Translations under genes and position numbers: made by a program | The notes under the pieces: model-generated | Database searches by the model: none | The model's input: only the letters and a program-made list of their open reading frames with translations | What the model was told of the DNA's origin: nothing | Shown here: positions 37,937 to 45,831 of the stretch, piece after piece | Layout of the letters: the number at the start of each line of letters is the position of its first letter | How positions within the stretch are numbered: the stretch's first letter is position 1 | From: an uncultured Bacteroidota bacterium | Lineage (GTDB): Bacteria; Bacteroidota; Bacteroidia; Flavobacteriales; Flavobacteriaceae | NCBI GenBank assembly: GCA_902518355.1 | Contig: CABYFY010000002.1 | Coordinates: 106,404-170,403, forward strand | Direction: 5' to 3' | Length of the DNA stretch: 64,000 bases

Positions 37937-38839
37937 TTAAATCTTTTCTGCAATTCTTAACTTTGCACTTCTTGCTCTAATATTTTCTTTAATTTCTGAG
38001 CCTGAAGGTTGAATCATTTTTCCAACTTTCCTGAAGGGAACTGAAAAATTCCCGTAAAAATCTTTTTCTTTATGATTTGAAAAACTTCCATTATTAATAA
38101 ATCGTTTAACAAGTCTATCCTCCAGTGAGTGATATGAGATGATACATAGCCTACCTCCTGGAACTAATAATTGACTAGATTGTTCCAAAAATGTCTTTAA
38201 AACATCAAGCTCTTTATTAACTTCGATTCTTATAGCTTGATAAATTCTTGAAAGATTTTTATTTAAATACCTTTCAGGGAACAGTGGACTTAATATTTTA
38301 TTTAAATCAAAAGTTGTTTTTATTTTTTCTTTAGATCTAGCGGTAAAAATCTGATTTGATATTTTTTTTGAATTTTTTAAATCTCCGTATTCGAATAATA
38401 CTTTACTCAGTTTTTCTAATGAATATTCATTTACAACCTTCATTGCGCAGATGTCATTTTTTTTATTCATTCTCATGTCAAGGCCAGCATTATATCTATA
38501 TGAAAATCCTCTTTCTGGGGTATTAATTTGAAACGAGGACACTCCAAGATCAGCAAGAATTCCATTAACTTTTGAAAACCCTAAATTTTTTAAAAATCTC
38601 TTCATATGTTTAAAATTTTCATTGACGAAATAAAAATTAGTTTCGTCGAAAGTATTATTGATTGAATCTGGATCTTGATCAAAGGAAATTAAACTACCCT
38701 CATTCGAAAGATTCTTCAATATTTCATAACTGTGACCGCCTCCTCCAAAAGTTGCATCTACATAAACTCCTTTCGGATATACTTTTAAACCATTAATTGA
38801 CTCCTCCAGTAATACCGGTAAATGATAACTACTCTTCAT
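37937..38839 (-). CDS. rsmH: 16S rRNA (cytosine-1402-N4)-methyltransferase RsmH
   Basis: A SAM-dependent methyltransferase of 300 residues, formerly MraW. Motifs: YHLPVLLEES at the start, DATFGGGGHSYEIL for SAM binding, ADLGVSSFQIN, ERGFSYRYNAGLDMRM, and IISYHSLEDRLVKRF. The C-terminus ends NIRARSAKLRIAEKI as in the family. It modifies C1402 in the ribosomal P site. I use the ATG at 38839; a GTG one codon earlier is possible. The gene start overlaps the end of mraZ by about 11 bp. Confidence 0.97.
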   Translation of the reverse strand: MKSSYHLPVLLEESINGLKVYPKGVYVDATFGGGGHSYEILKNLSNEGSLISFDQDPDSINNTFDETNFYFVNENFKHMKRFLKNLGFSKVNGILADLGVSSFQINTPERGFSYRYNAGLDMRMNKKNDICAMKVVNEYSLEKLSKVLFEYGDLKNSKKISNQIFTARSKEKIKTTFDLNKILSPLFPERYLNKNLSRIYQAIRIEVNKELDVLKTFLEQSSQLLVPGGRLCIISYHSLEDRLVKRFINNGSFSNHKEKDFYGNFSVPFRKVGKMIQPSGSEIKENIRARSAKLRIAEKI

Positions 38840-39284
38840 CACCTCCCATAACTTCCTCGGCTAGCTTAGCAAAATCATCTCTTGAGTCAGCAATTGCTTT
38901 TTCATAACTAGATCTATCCCATATTTCAATAATATTCACTGATGTGGAAAGAGTGACCTCCTTACTAATATTTGAAAATTCAATAAGATCTTTAGGTATT
39001 AACAACCGTCCGTTACCATCCAGTTCAACGAATTTTACCCCTGCGGTAAATCTTCTAATGAAATCATTATTTTTTTTCTTAAATCTATTTAGTGAATTCA
39101 CCTTAGTGATAAGCTCCTCCCATTGATTTAATGGATATAGCTCTAGGCAATTTTGAAAAACTGCTCTTTTGAGTACGAAACCTTTCTTAACCACTGAGGC
39201 TAACTGTTTTTTAAATGCTGAAGGAATTAACAACCTTCCTTTCACATCAATTTTGCACTCGTATGTTCCAATTAAATAGTTCAA
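38829..39284 (-). CDS. mraZ: Transcriptional regulator MraZ
   Basis: A 151-residue protein with two AbrB-like swapped-hairpin repeats, each with the DxxGR signature: DVKGRLLIPSAF (about residues 13-24) and DGNGRLLIPKDL (about 92-103). MraZ binds direct repeats upstream of its own gene and represses the cell-division operon. The start codon is a TTG at 39284 (Leu codon before AACTATTTAATT). A promoter-like box and three perfect 10-bp repeats lie just upstream, so autoregulation is probable. Confidence 0.96.
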   Translation of the reverse strand: MNYLIGTYECKIDVKGRLLIPSAFKKQLASVVKKGFVLKRAVFQNCLELYPLNQWEELITKVNSLNRFKKKNNDFIRRFTAGVKFVELDGNGRLLIPKDLIEFSNISKEVTLSTSVNIIEIWDRSSYEKAIADSRDDFAKLAEEVMGGDEE

Positions 39285-39307
39285 AGTATTTCTCAGTTAT
39301 GTAATCT

Positions 39308-39315
39308 CAAATTTA
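39308..39315 (-). promoter_or_regulatory. -7 box (TAAATTTG) of the mraZ/dcw promoter
   Basis: The minus strand reads TAAATTTG, a match to TAnnTTTG, 24 bp before the mraZ TTG start. The expected start of transcription is about 39301. The MraZ-type repeats begin 7 bp upstream and cover the spacer and -33 region, as expected for a repressible promoter. No separate -33 TTG is visible. Confidence 0.6.
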
Positions 39316-39321
39316 CTAAAA

Positions 39322-39353
39322 ATTTTACCACATTTTACCACATTTTACCACAT
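39322..39353 (-). promoter_or_regulatory. Three tandem 10-bp repeats, probable MraZ operator
   Basis: On the mraZ coding strand the unit is (A)TGTGGTAAAA, repeated three times with exact 10-bp period (plus-strand CCACAT at 39328, 39338, 39348). A fourth related copy, ATGTGGGTAAAA, has its CCACAT at 39388, exactly 40 bp further. MraZ is known to bind short GTG/TGGG-containing direct repeats spaced by one helical turn in Escherichia coli and Mycoplasma, and this arrangement fits that rule. Confidence 0.8.
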
Positions 39354-39511
39354 TGTTAATAAAATTAGAGTTTGCTTAAGATTTTACCCACATATTAAAG
39401 AAAAAAAATAGTTAAACTACTGATAAACAAGTGGTTATATTTTTACTGTAAGTAATTAACACACGTTGTTGATTAATTGTTAATCAGTGATTTTAAATAT
39501 CAGTTTGTAAA

Positions 39512-39529
39512 TAAATTTGACTAATTTTG
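39512..39529 (+). promoter_or_regulatory. Candidate -7 boxes for the hydrolase-engB operon
   Basis: Two matches to TAnnTTTG lie close together: TAAATTTG at 39512-39519 and TAATTTTG at 39522-39529. They are 10-30 bp before the ATG-like start at 39546/39540 of the divergent hydrolase gene. Neither has a TTG at the standard distance upstream, so which is used is unknown. Confidence 0.4.
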
Positions 39530-39539
39530 AATTAAATTT

Positions 39540-40313
39540 TTGAAAATGAATTTTAATTTAATCGAAGAAAATGGCTATAAATATATAGAAGAAGGAGAGG
39601 GCTTTCCTATAATTGTTCTTCACGGATTGATGGGTAATCTTGGTAATTTTAACGAGGTTACAAATTTTTTCAGAGATAGAAATTTTAAGGTTATTATGCC
39701 CGTCCTTCCCATATACGATCTTCCATTACTTAAAACCTCAGTAAAAGAATTAGCTAAATTTCTAGATAGATTCATAATGCATAAAAAAATCAAGGATTTT
39801 GTCTTAATGGGCAATTCACTGGGAGGACATATAGGTCTTTACTACACAAAACTTTTTAATAAAGCCAAGGGACTAATTCTTACTGGAAGCTCTGGACTTT
39901 ATGAAAAAGGTATGGGAAGTGGGTACACCAAAAGAGGTGACTACAATGTGATAAAGAAAAAGGTTGAAGAGGTTTTTTATGATCCCAAAACAGCAACAAA
40001 GGAGCTTGTTGATGATGTTTTTAAAACAGTAAATGACAGAAATAAGCTTATTAAAATTTTAGCTATGGCTAAAAGCGCAATTAGACATAATATGGCAGAG
40101 GATTTACCAAAAATGAAACTCCCATCATGTATAATTTGGGGGAAAAACGATAATGTAACCCCACCCGAAGTTGCGGATGAATTCCATAAACTTCTTCCGA
40201 ATTCTGATCTTTTTTGGATTGATAAATGTGGTCACGCACCAATGATGGAGCATCCAGGTAAATTTAATGCCATTCTCATTGATTGGCTCACTTCAAAAAT
40301 TACCGTAAAATAA
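39540..40313 (+). CDS. Alpha/beta-hydrolase
   Basis: A 257-residue alpha/beta-hydrolase fold protein. The oxyanion region is VLHGLMGNLGNF, the nucleophile elbow is GNSLGGH (Ser), the acid is in GKNDNVTPPEVAD and the catalytic His in DKCGHAPMMEHPG. The true start may be the second Met (39546). Substrate is unknown; the fold includes esterases, lipases and haloperoxidase-like enzymes. It is divergent from mraZ and directly coupled to engB (TAATG at 40311-40315). This hydrolase-engB-mraZ arrangement seems to be common in flavobacteria. Confidence 0.88.
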   Translation: MKMNFNLIEENGYKYIEEGEGFPIIVLHGLMGNLGNFNEVTNFFRDRNFKVIMPVLPIYDLPLLKTSVKELAKFLDRFIMHKKIKDFVLMGNSLGGHIGLYYTKLFNKAKGLILTGSSGLYEKGMGSGYTKRGDYNVIKKKVEEVFYDPKTATKELVDDVFKTVNDRNKLIKILAMAKSAIRHNMAEDLPKMKLPSCIIWGKNDNVTPPEVADEFHKLLPNSDLFWIDKCGHAPMMEHPGKFNAILIDWLTSKITVK

Positions 40314-40933
40314 TGAATATTAAAAGTGCGAAATTTATTGTAAGTAATCAAAACGCCAAAGATTGCCCAAAAAGTGATTTGCCTGAATATGCATTTATCG
40401 GCAGAAGTAATGTTGGAAAATCATCTTTAATAAATATGTTGACCAATAATAAAAAACTAGCAAAAACTTCGTCTAAACCTGGAAAAACCAGACTAATTAA
40501 TCATTTTTTAATTGACTCGTCTTGGCATTTAGTTGATTTACCTGGTTATGGTTATGCTAGAGCTTCAAAATCTGAAAAGAAAAATTTTCAAAAACTGATT
40601 ACCGACTATTTTATTAACAGAAATCAATTGATTTCAGCTTTTATATTAGTCGATGTTAGACATGAGGCTCAAAAAATTGATGTTGAATTTATGCGTTGGC
40701 TAACGATAAATAAAATTGCCTTTTCAATAGTATTTACCAAAATTGATAAATTAAAACAGGAGGGAAATCCAAATAGTGGTATTGAGGAAAAAATAAAAAA
40801 TTACAAGAGTGTAATATTAGAAAACTGGGAATATTTACCTGAAATATTTCTTACATCAAGTACAAAACATATTGGAAAGGAAAATATTCTATACTACATT
40901 AATAAGCTTAATAGTGATATTAATCAAAAATAA
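40313..40933 (+). CDS. engB: Ribosome biogenesis GTPase EngB (YsxC/YihA)
   Basis: I start at the ATG at 40313 (206 residues, MNIKSAKFIVSNQN), which overlaps the hydrolase stop as TAATG. An in-frame start at 40283 would add ten unrelated residues. GTPase motifs: G1 GRSNVGKSSLI, G2/G3 with KTRLINHF and DLPGYGYA, G4 TKIDK and G5 near TSSTK. EngB acts in assembly of the large ribosomal subunit. The end overlaps the convergent PafA-like gene by 14 bp. Confidence 0.95.
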   Translation: MNIKSAKFIVSNQNAKDCPKSDLPEYAFIGRSNVGKSSLINMLTNNKKLAKTSSKPGKTRLINHFLIDSSWHLVDLPGYGYARASKSEKKNFQKLITDYFINRNQLISAFILVDVRHEAQKIDVEFMRWLTINKIAFSIVFTKIDKLKQEGNPNSGIEEKIKNYKSVILENWEYLPEIFLTSSTKHIGKENILYYINKLNSDINQK

Positions 40934-42548
40934 AATCTAAAGACTCCCCTGTTGAATTTTTCATTTTTTGTCCCAATATCTTTGAAATTGTTGGGGCAAT
41001 ATCTGGAATTTCAGTTATCCTTTCCGTTTCACCATTTTTAACACCTGAGCCAAAAAATATTAGAGGAACGTGTGTATCATAATTATACCCCGAACCATGA
41101 GTAGTTCCTTTTCCGTCATAGAAAATAACATTAGGTTCAAGGATTAATGCTATGTCTCCACTTCTTTTCTCATGAAAACCATTTTGAATCAATTTTTCAT
41201 ATCCATCTAAAGCTTTAGCATTCATTATATAATCACTAGAATAGGCATTAGAAATAAAATCAAAAGACTTTAATATTTTAATAATTTCATTTATAACTTT
41301 ATTTTTTTCTAAGCCTAAATCACTAATACCTTCATCATTAAGATAGATTTGACTATTGTCAACATTAGATATCAAATCTTTAACTTCAACTCCAAAAACT
41401 TTTTTTAGTTGTGCAACAACATCTAACGTTAATTCATTTTCACTGACTGCCCTAGCATCAATTCCACTATTTGTTAAAAATGCTGGAATTTCCAGAACAC
41501 CATGATCTCCTGTCAAAAATAACGTGTATTGATTTTCACCAAGTTCATTATCTAAAAACAATAAAAGTTTTTCGATTTCTTTGTCTAGACGGATATATGT
41601 GTCCTGAGTTTCTACGGATGCCACCCCAAAACTGTGACCAATATAATCTGTTGAAGAATAGCTGATAGTTAATACATCAGTTACACCCCTTTTACCTAAC
41701 TTCTCATTTATTACTGCTTCCATTGCAAAATCAGTAGTCATTTCATTTCCATAAGGCGTTTCTTTTATCATATCAAAACAATCATTATGTTTCATCAAAG
41801 ATTTTGTGTCATATGGAAACGCTGAATCATCTTTTCCTTTGAATAATTTTTCAAAATTATTATTGTCAATTTCAAAATTATCATAGGTTGAAATTTCATA
41901 AAGTGGCACCCATTCTTCTAGGTATTTTTCTAAATTATCTTCCATATTGAAATTTTCAACCCAAGATGGTAATTTTTGCATATAATAGGTGCTAGTAATC
42001 CATTGCGCCCTTTCTTTTCCATAATACCAATACGCTGCATCAGCATTTTTTCCACCCATTAAAATTGATCCTCTGTCTTTAATGCCAACAGAGATTGTCT
42101 TTGCCTCTGGGTTGTAATATTTATTAATGTCAGCAAATGTTTCAACCAATAAATTGTTTGGGGATTTATTCCCAGAATAATCGTCACCACCTATATGATC
42201 ATAATTACTATCATCAGTGCAGTAGATAGATTTACTTTTTTCTCTATCATACCAGTTATTCCCGACTATTCCATGAGTCATTGGAGTCGATCCGGTAGAC
42301 ACCGAAGAATGTCCAGGGCCAGTAACTGTGGGTACATAGTTAAAGAAGTTGTTTTTACAATTATAACCCTCATTAATTAATCGATTAAAACCATTTTCAG
42401 AAAATCTATGTGATAAATTTTCTAAAAAATCGTAACGCATTTGATCAACAACAATTGCAACAACTAGTTTTGGTTTTTCTAAATTCTTATTGTCTGAAGA
42501 ACAGGATAAAAGAAATGAAAAAGAAAAGAGTAAAATAAACCTTATCAT
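40920..42548 (-). CDS. PafA-like alkaline phosphatase, lipoprotein
   Basis: The product has 542 residues. It begins with a lipoprotein signal ending FLLSC (Cys16), so it is probably membrane-anchored. The alkaline-phosphatase-superfamily core has the first metal site VVAIVVDQMRYD, the nucleophile Thr in PTVTGPGHSSVSTGSTP, SSTDYIGHSFG and LTGDHG with metal-binding Asp/His, and a late GTTHGSGYNYDTHVP. The layout matches the phosphate-irrepressible PafA phosphatases of flavobacteria, which strip phosphate from many organic monoesters outside the cytoplasm. It is alone on this strand between engB and the Mla pair. Confidence 0.88.
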   Translation of the reverse strand: MIRFILLFSFSFLLSCSSDNKNLEKPKLVVAIVVDQMRYDFLENLSHRFSENGFNRLINEGYNCKNNFFNYVPTVTGPGHSSVSTGSTPMTHGIVGNNWYDREKSKSIYCTDDSNYDHIGGDDYSGNKSPNNLLVETFADINKYYNPEAKTISVGIKDRGSILMGGKNADAAYWYYGKERAQWITSTYYMQKLPSWVENFNMEDNLEKYLEEWVPLYEISTYDNFEIDNNNFEKLFKGKDDSAFPYDTKSLMKHNDCFDMIKETPYGNEMTTDFAMEAVINEKLGKRGVTDVLTISYSSTDYIGHSFGVASVETQDTYIRLDKEIEKLLLFLDNELGENQYTLFLTGDHGVLEIPAFLTNSGIDARAVSENELTLDVVAQLKKVFGVEVKDLISNVDNSQIYLNDEGISDLGLEKNKVINEIIKILKSFDFISNAYSSDYIMNAKALDGYEKLIQNGFHEKRSGDIALILEPNVIFYDGKGTTHGSGYNYDTHVPLIFFGSGVKNGETERITEIPDIAPTISKILGQKMKNSTGESLDFIFD

Positions 42549-42632
42549 AAAAAAATTTAAAATGTAAAAATAGGTATTCTACATAGACTTTATTGTAAAA
42601 TTATTGTAAATTAATTTTTCAATAAATTCTAA

Positions 42633-43370
42633 ATGAATTTTTTTCATAACATTGGCTTATATATAATTATGTTGCAAAAAATGCTTCATAAACCTACCAA
42701 ATGGAAGGTGATGAAAGAGCTTATTTTAAAAGATACTGAAGACACCGTAGTAAATTCATTAGGAATTATTTCATTTGTTTCTTTCTTTATCGGAGGTGTA
42801 ATTACAATTCAATTAGCATTAAGTATGACAGGTTCTTTTTACCCTGATTATTTGGTTGGATTTGCTACTAGAGAAACTATTATACTTGAGTTTGCACCAA
42901 CAATTATTTCTATTATTATGGCAGGTAAAGTAGGGTCGTTTATTACTTCAAGTATTGGGTCAATGAGAGTAACAGAACAAATTGATGCTTTGGAGGTAAT
43001 GGGGATTAACTCAATTAACTACTTAGTGTTTCCTAAAGTTATTGCATTACTTTTATATCCATTTTTAATTTCGATCGCAATGTTTTTAGGAATATTGGGT
43101 GGAATGATCGCTTGTGTATATGGCGGCTACAGTACAATGAGTGCATTTATTGAAGGAATACAAACAGACTTTGTTCCATTTCATATGACTTATGCTTTTA
43201 TTAAAAGTTTTGTTTTTGCTTTTATTTTAGCAACTGTACCATCCTTTCATGGTTATTACATGAAGGGTGGAGCACTCGAGGTTGGTAAAGCAAGTACAAA
43301 ATCATTTATATGGACTAGTGTTTCAATTGTTGTTTTTAACTTTTTAATAACTCAAATGTTGCTAGGGTAA
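42633..43370 (+). CDS. mlaE: MlaE-family ABC transporter permease
   Basis: A 245-residue permease with five or so helices. Characteristic sequences are FFIGGVITIQLAL, GFATRETIILEFAPTIISIIMAGKVGSFITSS (family signature, in parts), MRVTEQIDALEVMGI and FPKVIALLLYPFL. With MlaF it forms the inner-membrane part of the system that moves phospholipid between the membranes. It shares one base with mlaF. No mlaD, mlaC or mlaB is adjacent; these would have to be elsewhere. Confidence 0.93.
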   Translation: MNFFHNIGLYIIMLQKMLHKPTKWKVMKELILKDTEDTVVNSLGIISFVSFFIGGVITIQLALSMTGSFYPDYLVGFATRETIILEFAPTIISIIMAGKVGSFITSSIGSMRVTEQIDALEVMGINSINYLVFPKVIALLLYPFLISIAMFLGILGGMIACVYGGYSTMSAFIEGIQTDFVPFHMTYAFIKSFVFAFILATVPSFHGYYMKGGALEVGKASTKSFIWTSVSIVVFNFLITQMLLG

Positions 43371-44131
43371 TGATAAGAGTTAAAAACATAAAAAAATCAT
43401 TTAATGAAAAACCTGTTCTCAAGGGGATCTCGTGTGAATTTGAAAAGGGAAAAACCAGTTTAATTATTGGTCAAACTGGTTCTGGTAAAACAGTTTTTAT
43501 GAAATGCCTGTTAGGTTTACATAAACATGATTCAGGAAAAATCATTTTTAACGACAGAGATTTTGAAAAAATGAACGATAATCAAAAAATGGAACTAAAA
43601 TCGAGAATAGGCACAGTATTTCAAGGAAGTGCACTTTTTGATTCTATGACAATTGAAGAAAATGTTATGTTTCCCTTGAAGATGTTTAAAAATATTCCTT
43701 TCGATGAAATGCTTGACAGAGTGAATTTGGTACTAAAAAGAGTTGAGTTAGAAAATAGCAATAATAAGATGCCAAGTGAAGCATCTGGAGGAATGCAAAA
43801 AAGAGTTGCAATTGCCAGAGCAATTGTCAATAATCCCGAGTATTTGTTCTGTGACGAACCAAATTCTGGTTTAGACCCAAAAACAGCTATTGTAATCGAT
43901 AATCTGATTAAAGAAATTACTGAAGAGAGAAATATAACTACAATAATAAATTCTCACGATATGAATTCAGTAATGGAAATAGGGGAAAAAATCATATTTC
44001 TAAAAAACGGAATTTTAGAATGGGAAGGTAGCAAATCAAATATATTTAAAACGGATAATCAGGCAGTTACCGACTTTGTCTACTCATCAAATTTATATAA
44101 AAAAGTGAGAAAAATGTATCAAAAGAAATAG
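43370..44131 (+). CDS. mlaF: MlaF-family ABC transporter ATPase
   Basis: A 253-residue ABC ATPase: Walker A GQTGSGKT near residue 34, the Q-loop at VFQGSALFDSMTIEENV, signature ASGGMQKRVAIARAI, Walker B YLFCDEPNSGLDP and the switch His in NSHDM. The GSALFDSMT segment and pairing with MlaE point to the lipid-transport subfamily. The stop at 44129-44131 abuts the stop of the convergent cytidylyltransferase gene with no spacer and no terminator hairpin. Confidence 0.94.
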   Translation: MIRVKNIKKSFNEKPVLKGISCEFEKGKTSLIIGQTGSGKTVFMKCLLGLHKHDSGKIIFNDRDFEKMNDNQKMELKSRIGTVFQGSALFDSMTIEENVMFPLKMFKNIPFDEMLDRVNLVLKRVELENSNNKMPSEASGGMQKRVAIARAIVNNPEYLFCDEPNSGLDPKTAIVIDNLIKEITEERNITTIINSHDMNSVMEIGEKIIFLKNGILEWEGSKSNIFKTDNQAVTDFVYSSNLYKKVRKMYQKK

Positions 44132-44554
44132 CTACTTAATTTCTTTTAAACCAGTAAGGTTAGAGGAACTTCTTATCTTATCACCAAGTCCATCAACCAT
44201 TTTAATATTATATTTTTTACAAATAGGTGTCTCAGGAACTTCACTTGTTGCCCTGTCTCCACCATTTGCAAATATATCTGGTTTTATAGCCTCAAGAGAT
44301 TTACATACAGTTCTATCTTGATCAACTGAAAGAAAAACCTCATCAACAAATCTTAAAGCTTTAACGATTTCAAGCCTGTCATTCTGATCCATAAAAGGCT
44401 TCCCTTTTTTTAACTCACATTGATGGTTATTATTTACAATAACAACCAAAGAATCACCTAATTCTTTAGCCATCTTTAAATATTCTAAATGACCAACATG
44501 TATCGGATCAAAATATCCACTCACGGCAACTCTAATTTTATTTTTATCACTCAT
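44132..44554 (-). CDS. Adenylyl/cytidylyltransferase family protein (RfaE C-domain-like)
   Basis: I use the ATG at 44554 (140 residues, MSDKNKIRVAVSGYFDP); an upstream start at 44569 is possible. The nucleotidyltransferase signature is intact, GYFDPIHVGHLEYL (HxGH), with KPFMDQNDRLEIVKAL and FANGGDRA, then IRSSSNL in place of the ISTT-like motif. It resembles the heptose-phosphate adenylyltransferase and glycerol-phosphate cytidylyltransferase group. Substrate is unresolved. The start overlaps the SprT-like gene by 8 bp. Confidence 0.82.
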   Translation of the reverse strand: MSDKNKIRVAVSGYFDPIHVGHLEYLKMAKELGDSLVVIVNNNHQCELKKGKPFMDQNDRLEIVKALRFVDEVFLSVDQDRTVCKSLEAIKPDIFANGGDRATSEVPETPICKKYNIKMVDGLGDKIRSSSNLTGLKEIK

Positions 44555-45143
44555 AAATAATCTCTTCAACTATAGCATTTGGGTTAAACAAATATAGCTT
44601 TTTGCTTGAAACGTCCATACACTCATACCTTTTTCTTAATTTTTTTATCATTTTATATTTTCTCTTGTTTGAGGCTCTAAAAATTTCACCATTATTGAGA
44701 TTAAAAACATATTTTGACTTACTGATATTATAATTATTTAAGGCAAGACTTAAATCAGAATGCGAATCAGTTGATGCTTTTGGATTTTTAGCATAATTAG
44801 AAAGAAACTTTAATATTTTATCCGGAAAAATATCTTTATTTATTATAGGAAGTAATAGTTTTTTAAAAGTATTTTTCCATTCAATCCCGTGGGGTTTAAT
44901 ATGTACACCATAGTTTTTGACAGAGAAATAATGAGATATTTCATGAATTAATGTTATCAAAAATCTGTAAGCATTTAAATCTTCATTTATAGTGATAATC
45001 ACCAATCCATTTTTTTTGATTGAAAAATCACCATGTTTAGTTCTTCTTGATTTTTTTAATTTAAAAATGATATTTTCAGAGGAAATAAGACACCTTACAT
45101 ACTCTACAGAAGATTTAGGTATTTTATCAAATATTTGTTCCAT
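44547..45143 (-). CDS. SprT-like zinc-metalloprotease domain protein
   Basis: A 198-residue protein with the zinc-metallopeptidase motif HEISH at residues about 88-92 (LITLIHEISHYFSVK) and a following GIEWKNTFKKLL segment that is usual in SprT-like proteins. The later region NNGEIFRASNKRKYKMIKKL resembles the zinc-ribbon position but has no cysteine pairs, so that half is diverged. A role in proteolysis, possibly of DNA-bound proteins, is inferred by analogy with eukaryotic SPRTN and is uncertain. Its ATG abuts the SDR stop (45144). Confidence 0.8.
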   Translation of the reverse strand: MEQIFDKIPKSSVEYVRCLISSENIIFKLKKSRRTKHGDFSIKKNGLVIITINEDLNAYRFLITLIHEISHYFSVKNYGVHIKPHGIEWKNTFKKLLLPIINKDIFPDKILKFLSNYAKNPKASTDSHSDLSLALNNYNISKSKYVFNLNNGEIFRASNKRKYKMIKKLRKRYECMDVSSKKLYLFNPNAIVEEIIYE

Positions 45144-45821
45144 TTACGGGGTGGTCGATGAAACTGATACTACCTTTCCATTCATCAACCTGTAACCATT
45201 GGTAGAAAAATTATATATGTATTCTGCCATTTCTAACGCTGAAGTGGAAGCTGTAAAATTTGGAAAAGCTTTTTCTAACATCTTAGTTTGAACTGAACCT
45301 AAAGCAAGAGAATTAAAGTGAATTCCTCGATCTTTATATTCCTCCGCTAACATTTCAGTTAAAATATTCAATGCTCCTTTACTTGAGCTGTAAGCTGAAA
45401 GACCTGGAAATTTTACACTTCCTTGGATACCACCAATAGAACTAATATTTAAAACATTAGAACCTGATTCCATAAAATCGATTGTATTTTTGATAAGCAT
45501 TGCAACCGAGAAAACATTTGTGGAATATACCATTTGAAAATCCTCAAGAGTAGTTTCTTTAAAAGGTTTATTTACAAGATAACCCGCGTTGTTGATTAAA
45601 ATATCAATTTTTTCAGCTTTTTTTAAAAACTCATTTATTTTTCCATAATCATTATGATTTAAATCAAAATCAATCGCATCAACACCATCTAATTTTAACT
45701 CTCTTAGCTTAGAATTATCTCTTGATAAAGCTAAAACTCTGTGATTTTTTTTTGAAAAAATGTTCACTAGTTCAAAGCCAATACCCGAACTAGTACCTGT
45801 AATGATTATATTTTTAGACAT
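45144..45821 (-). CDS. Short-chain dehydrogenase/reductase
   Basis: A classical SDR of 225 residues: TGTSSGIGFELVNIF for NAD(P) binding, NNAGYL, ISSIGG with the catalytic Ser region, and YSSSKGAL (YxxxK). The TGxxxGIG motif and short length fit the classical family. Substrate is unknown. It lies 10 bp after pdhC in the same direction and just before the SprT-like gene. The sequence gives no reason to link it to pyruvate dehydrogenase other than adjacency. Confidence 0.9.
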   Translation of the reverse strand: MSKNIIITGTSSGIGFELVNIFSKKNHRVLALSRDNSKLRELKLDGVDAIDFDLNHNDYGKINEFLKKAEKIDILINNAGYLVNKPFKETTLEDFQMVYSTNVFSVAMLIKNTIDFMESGSNVLNISSIGGIQGSVKFPGLSAYSSSKGALNILTEMLAEEYKDRGIHFNSLALGSVQTKMLEKAFPNFTASTSALEMAEYIYNFSTNGYRLMNGKVVSVSSTTP

Positions 45822-45831
45822 TTTGATATTG

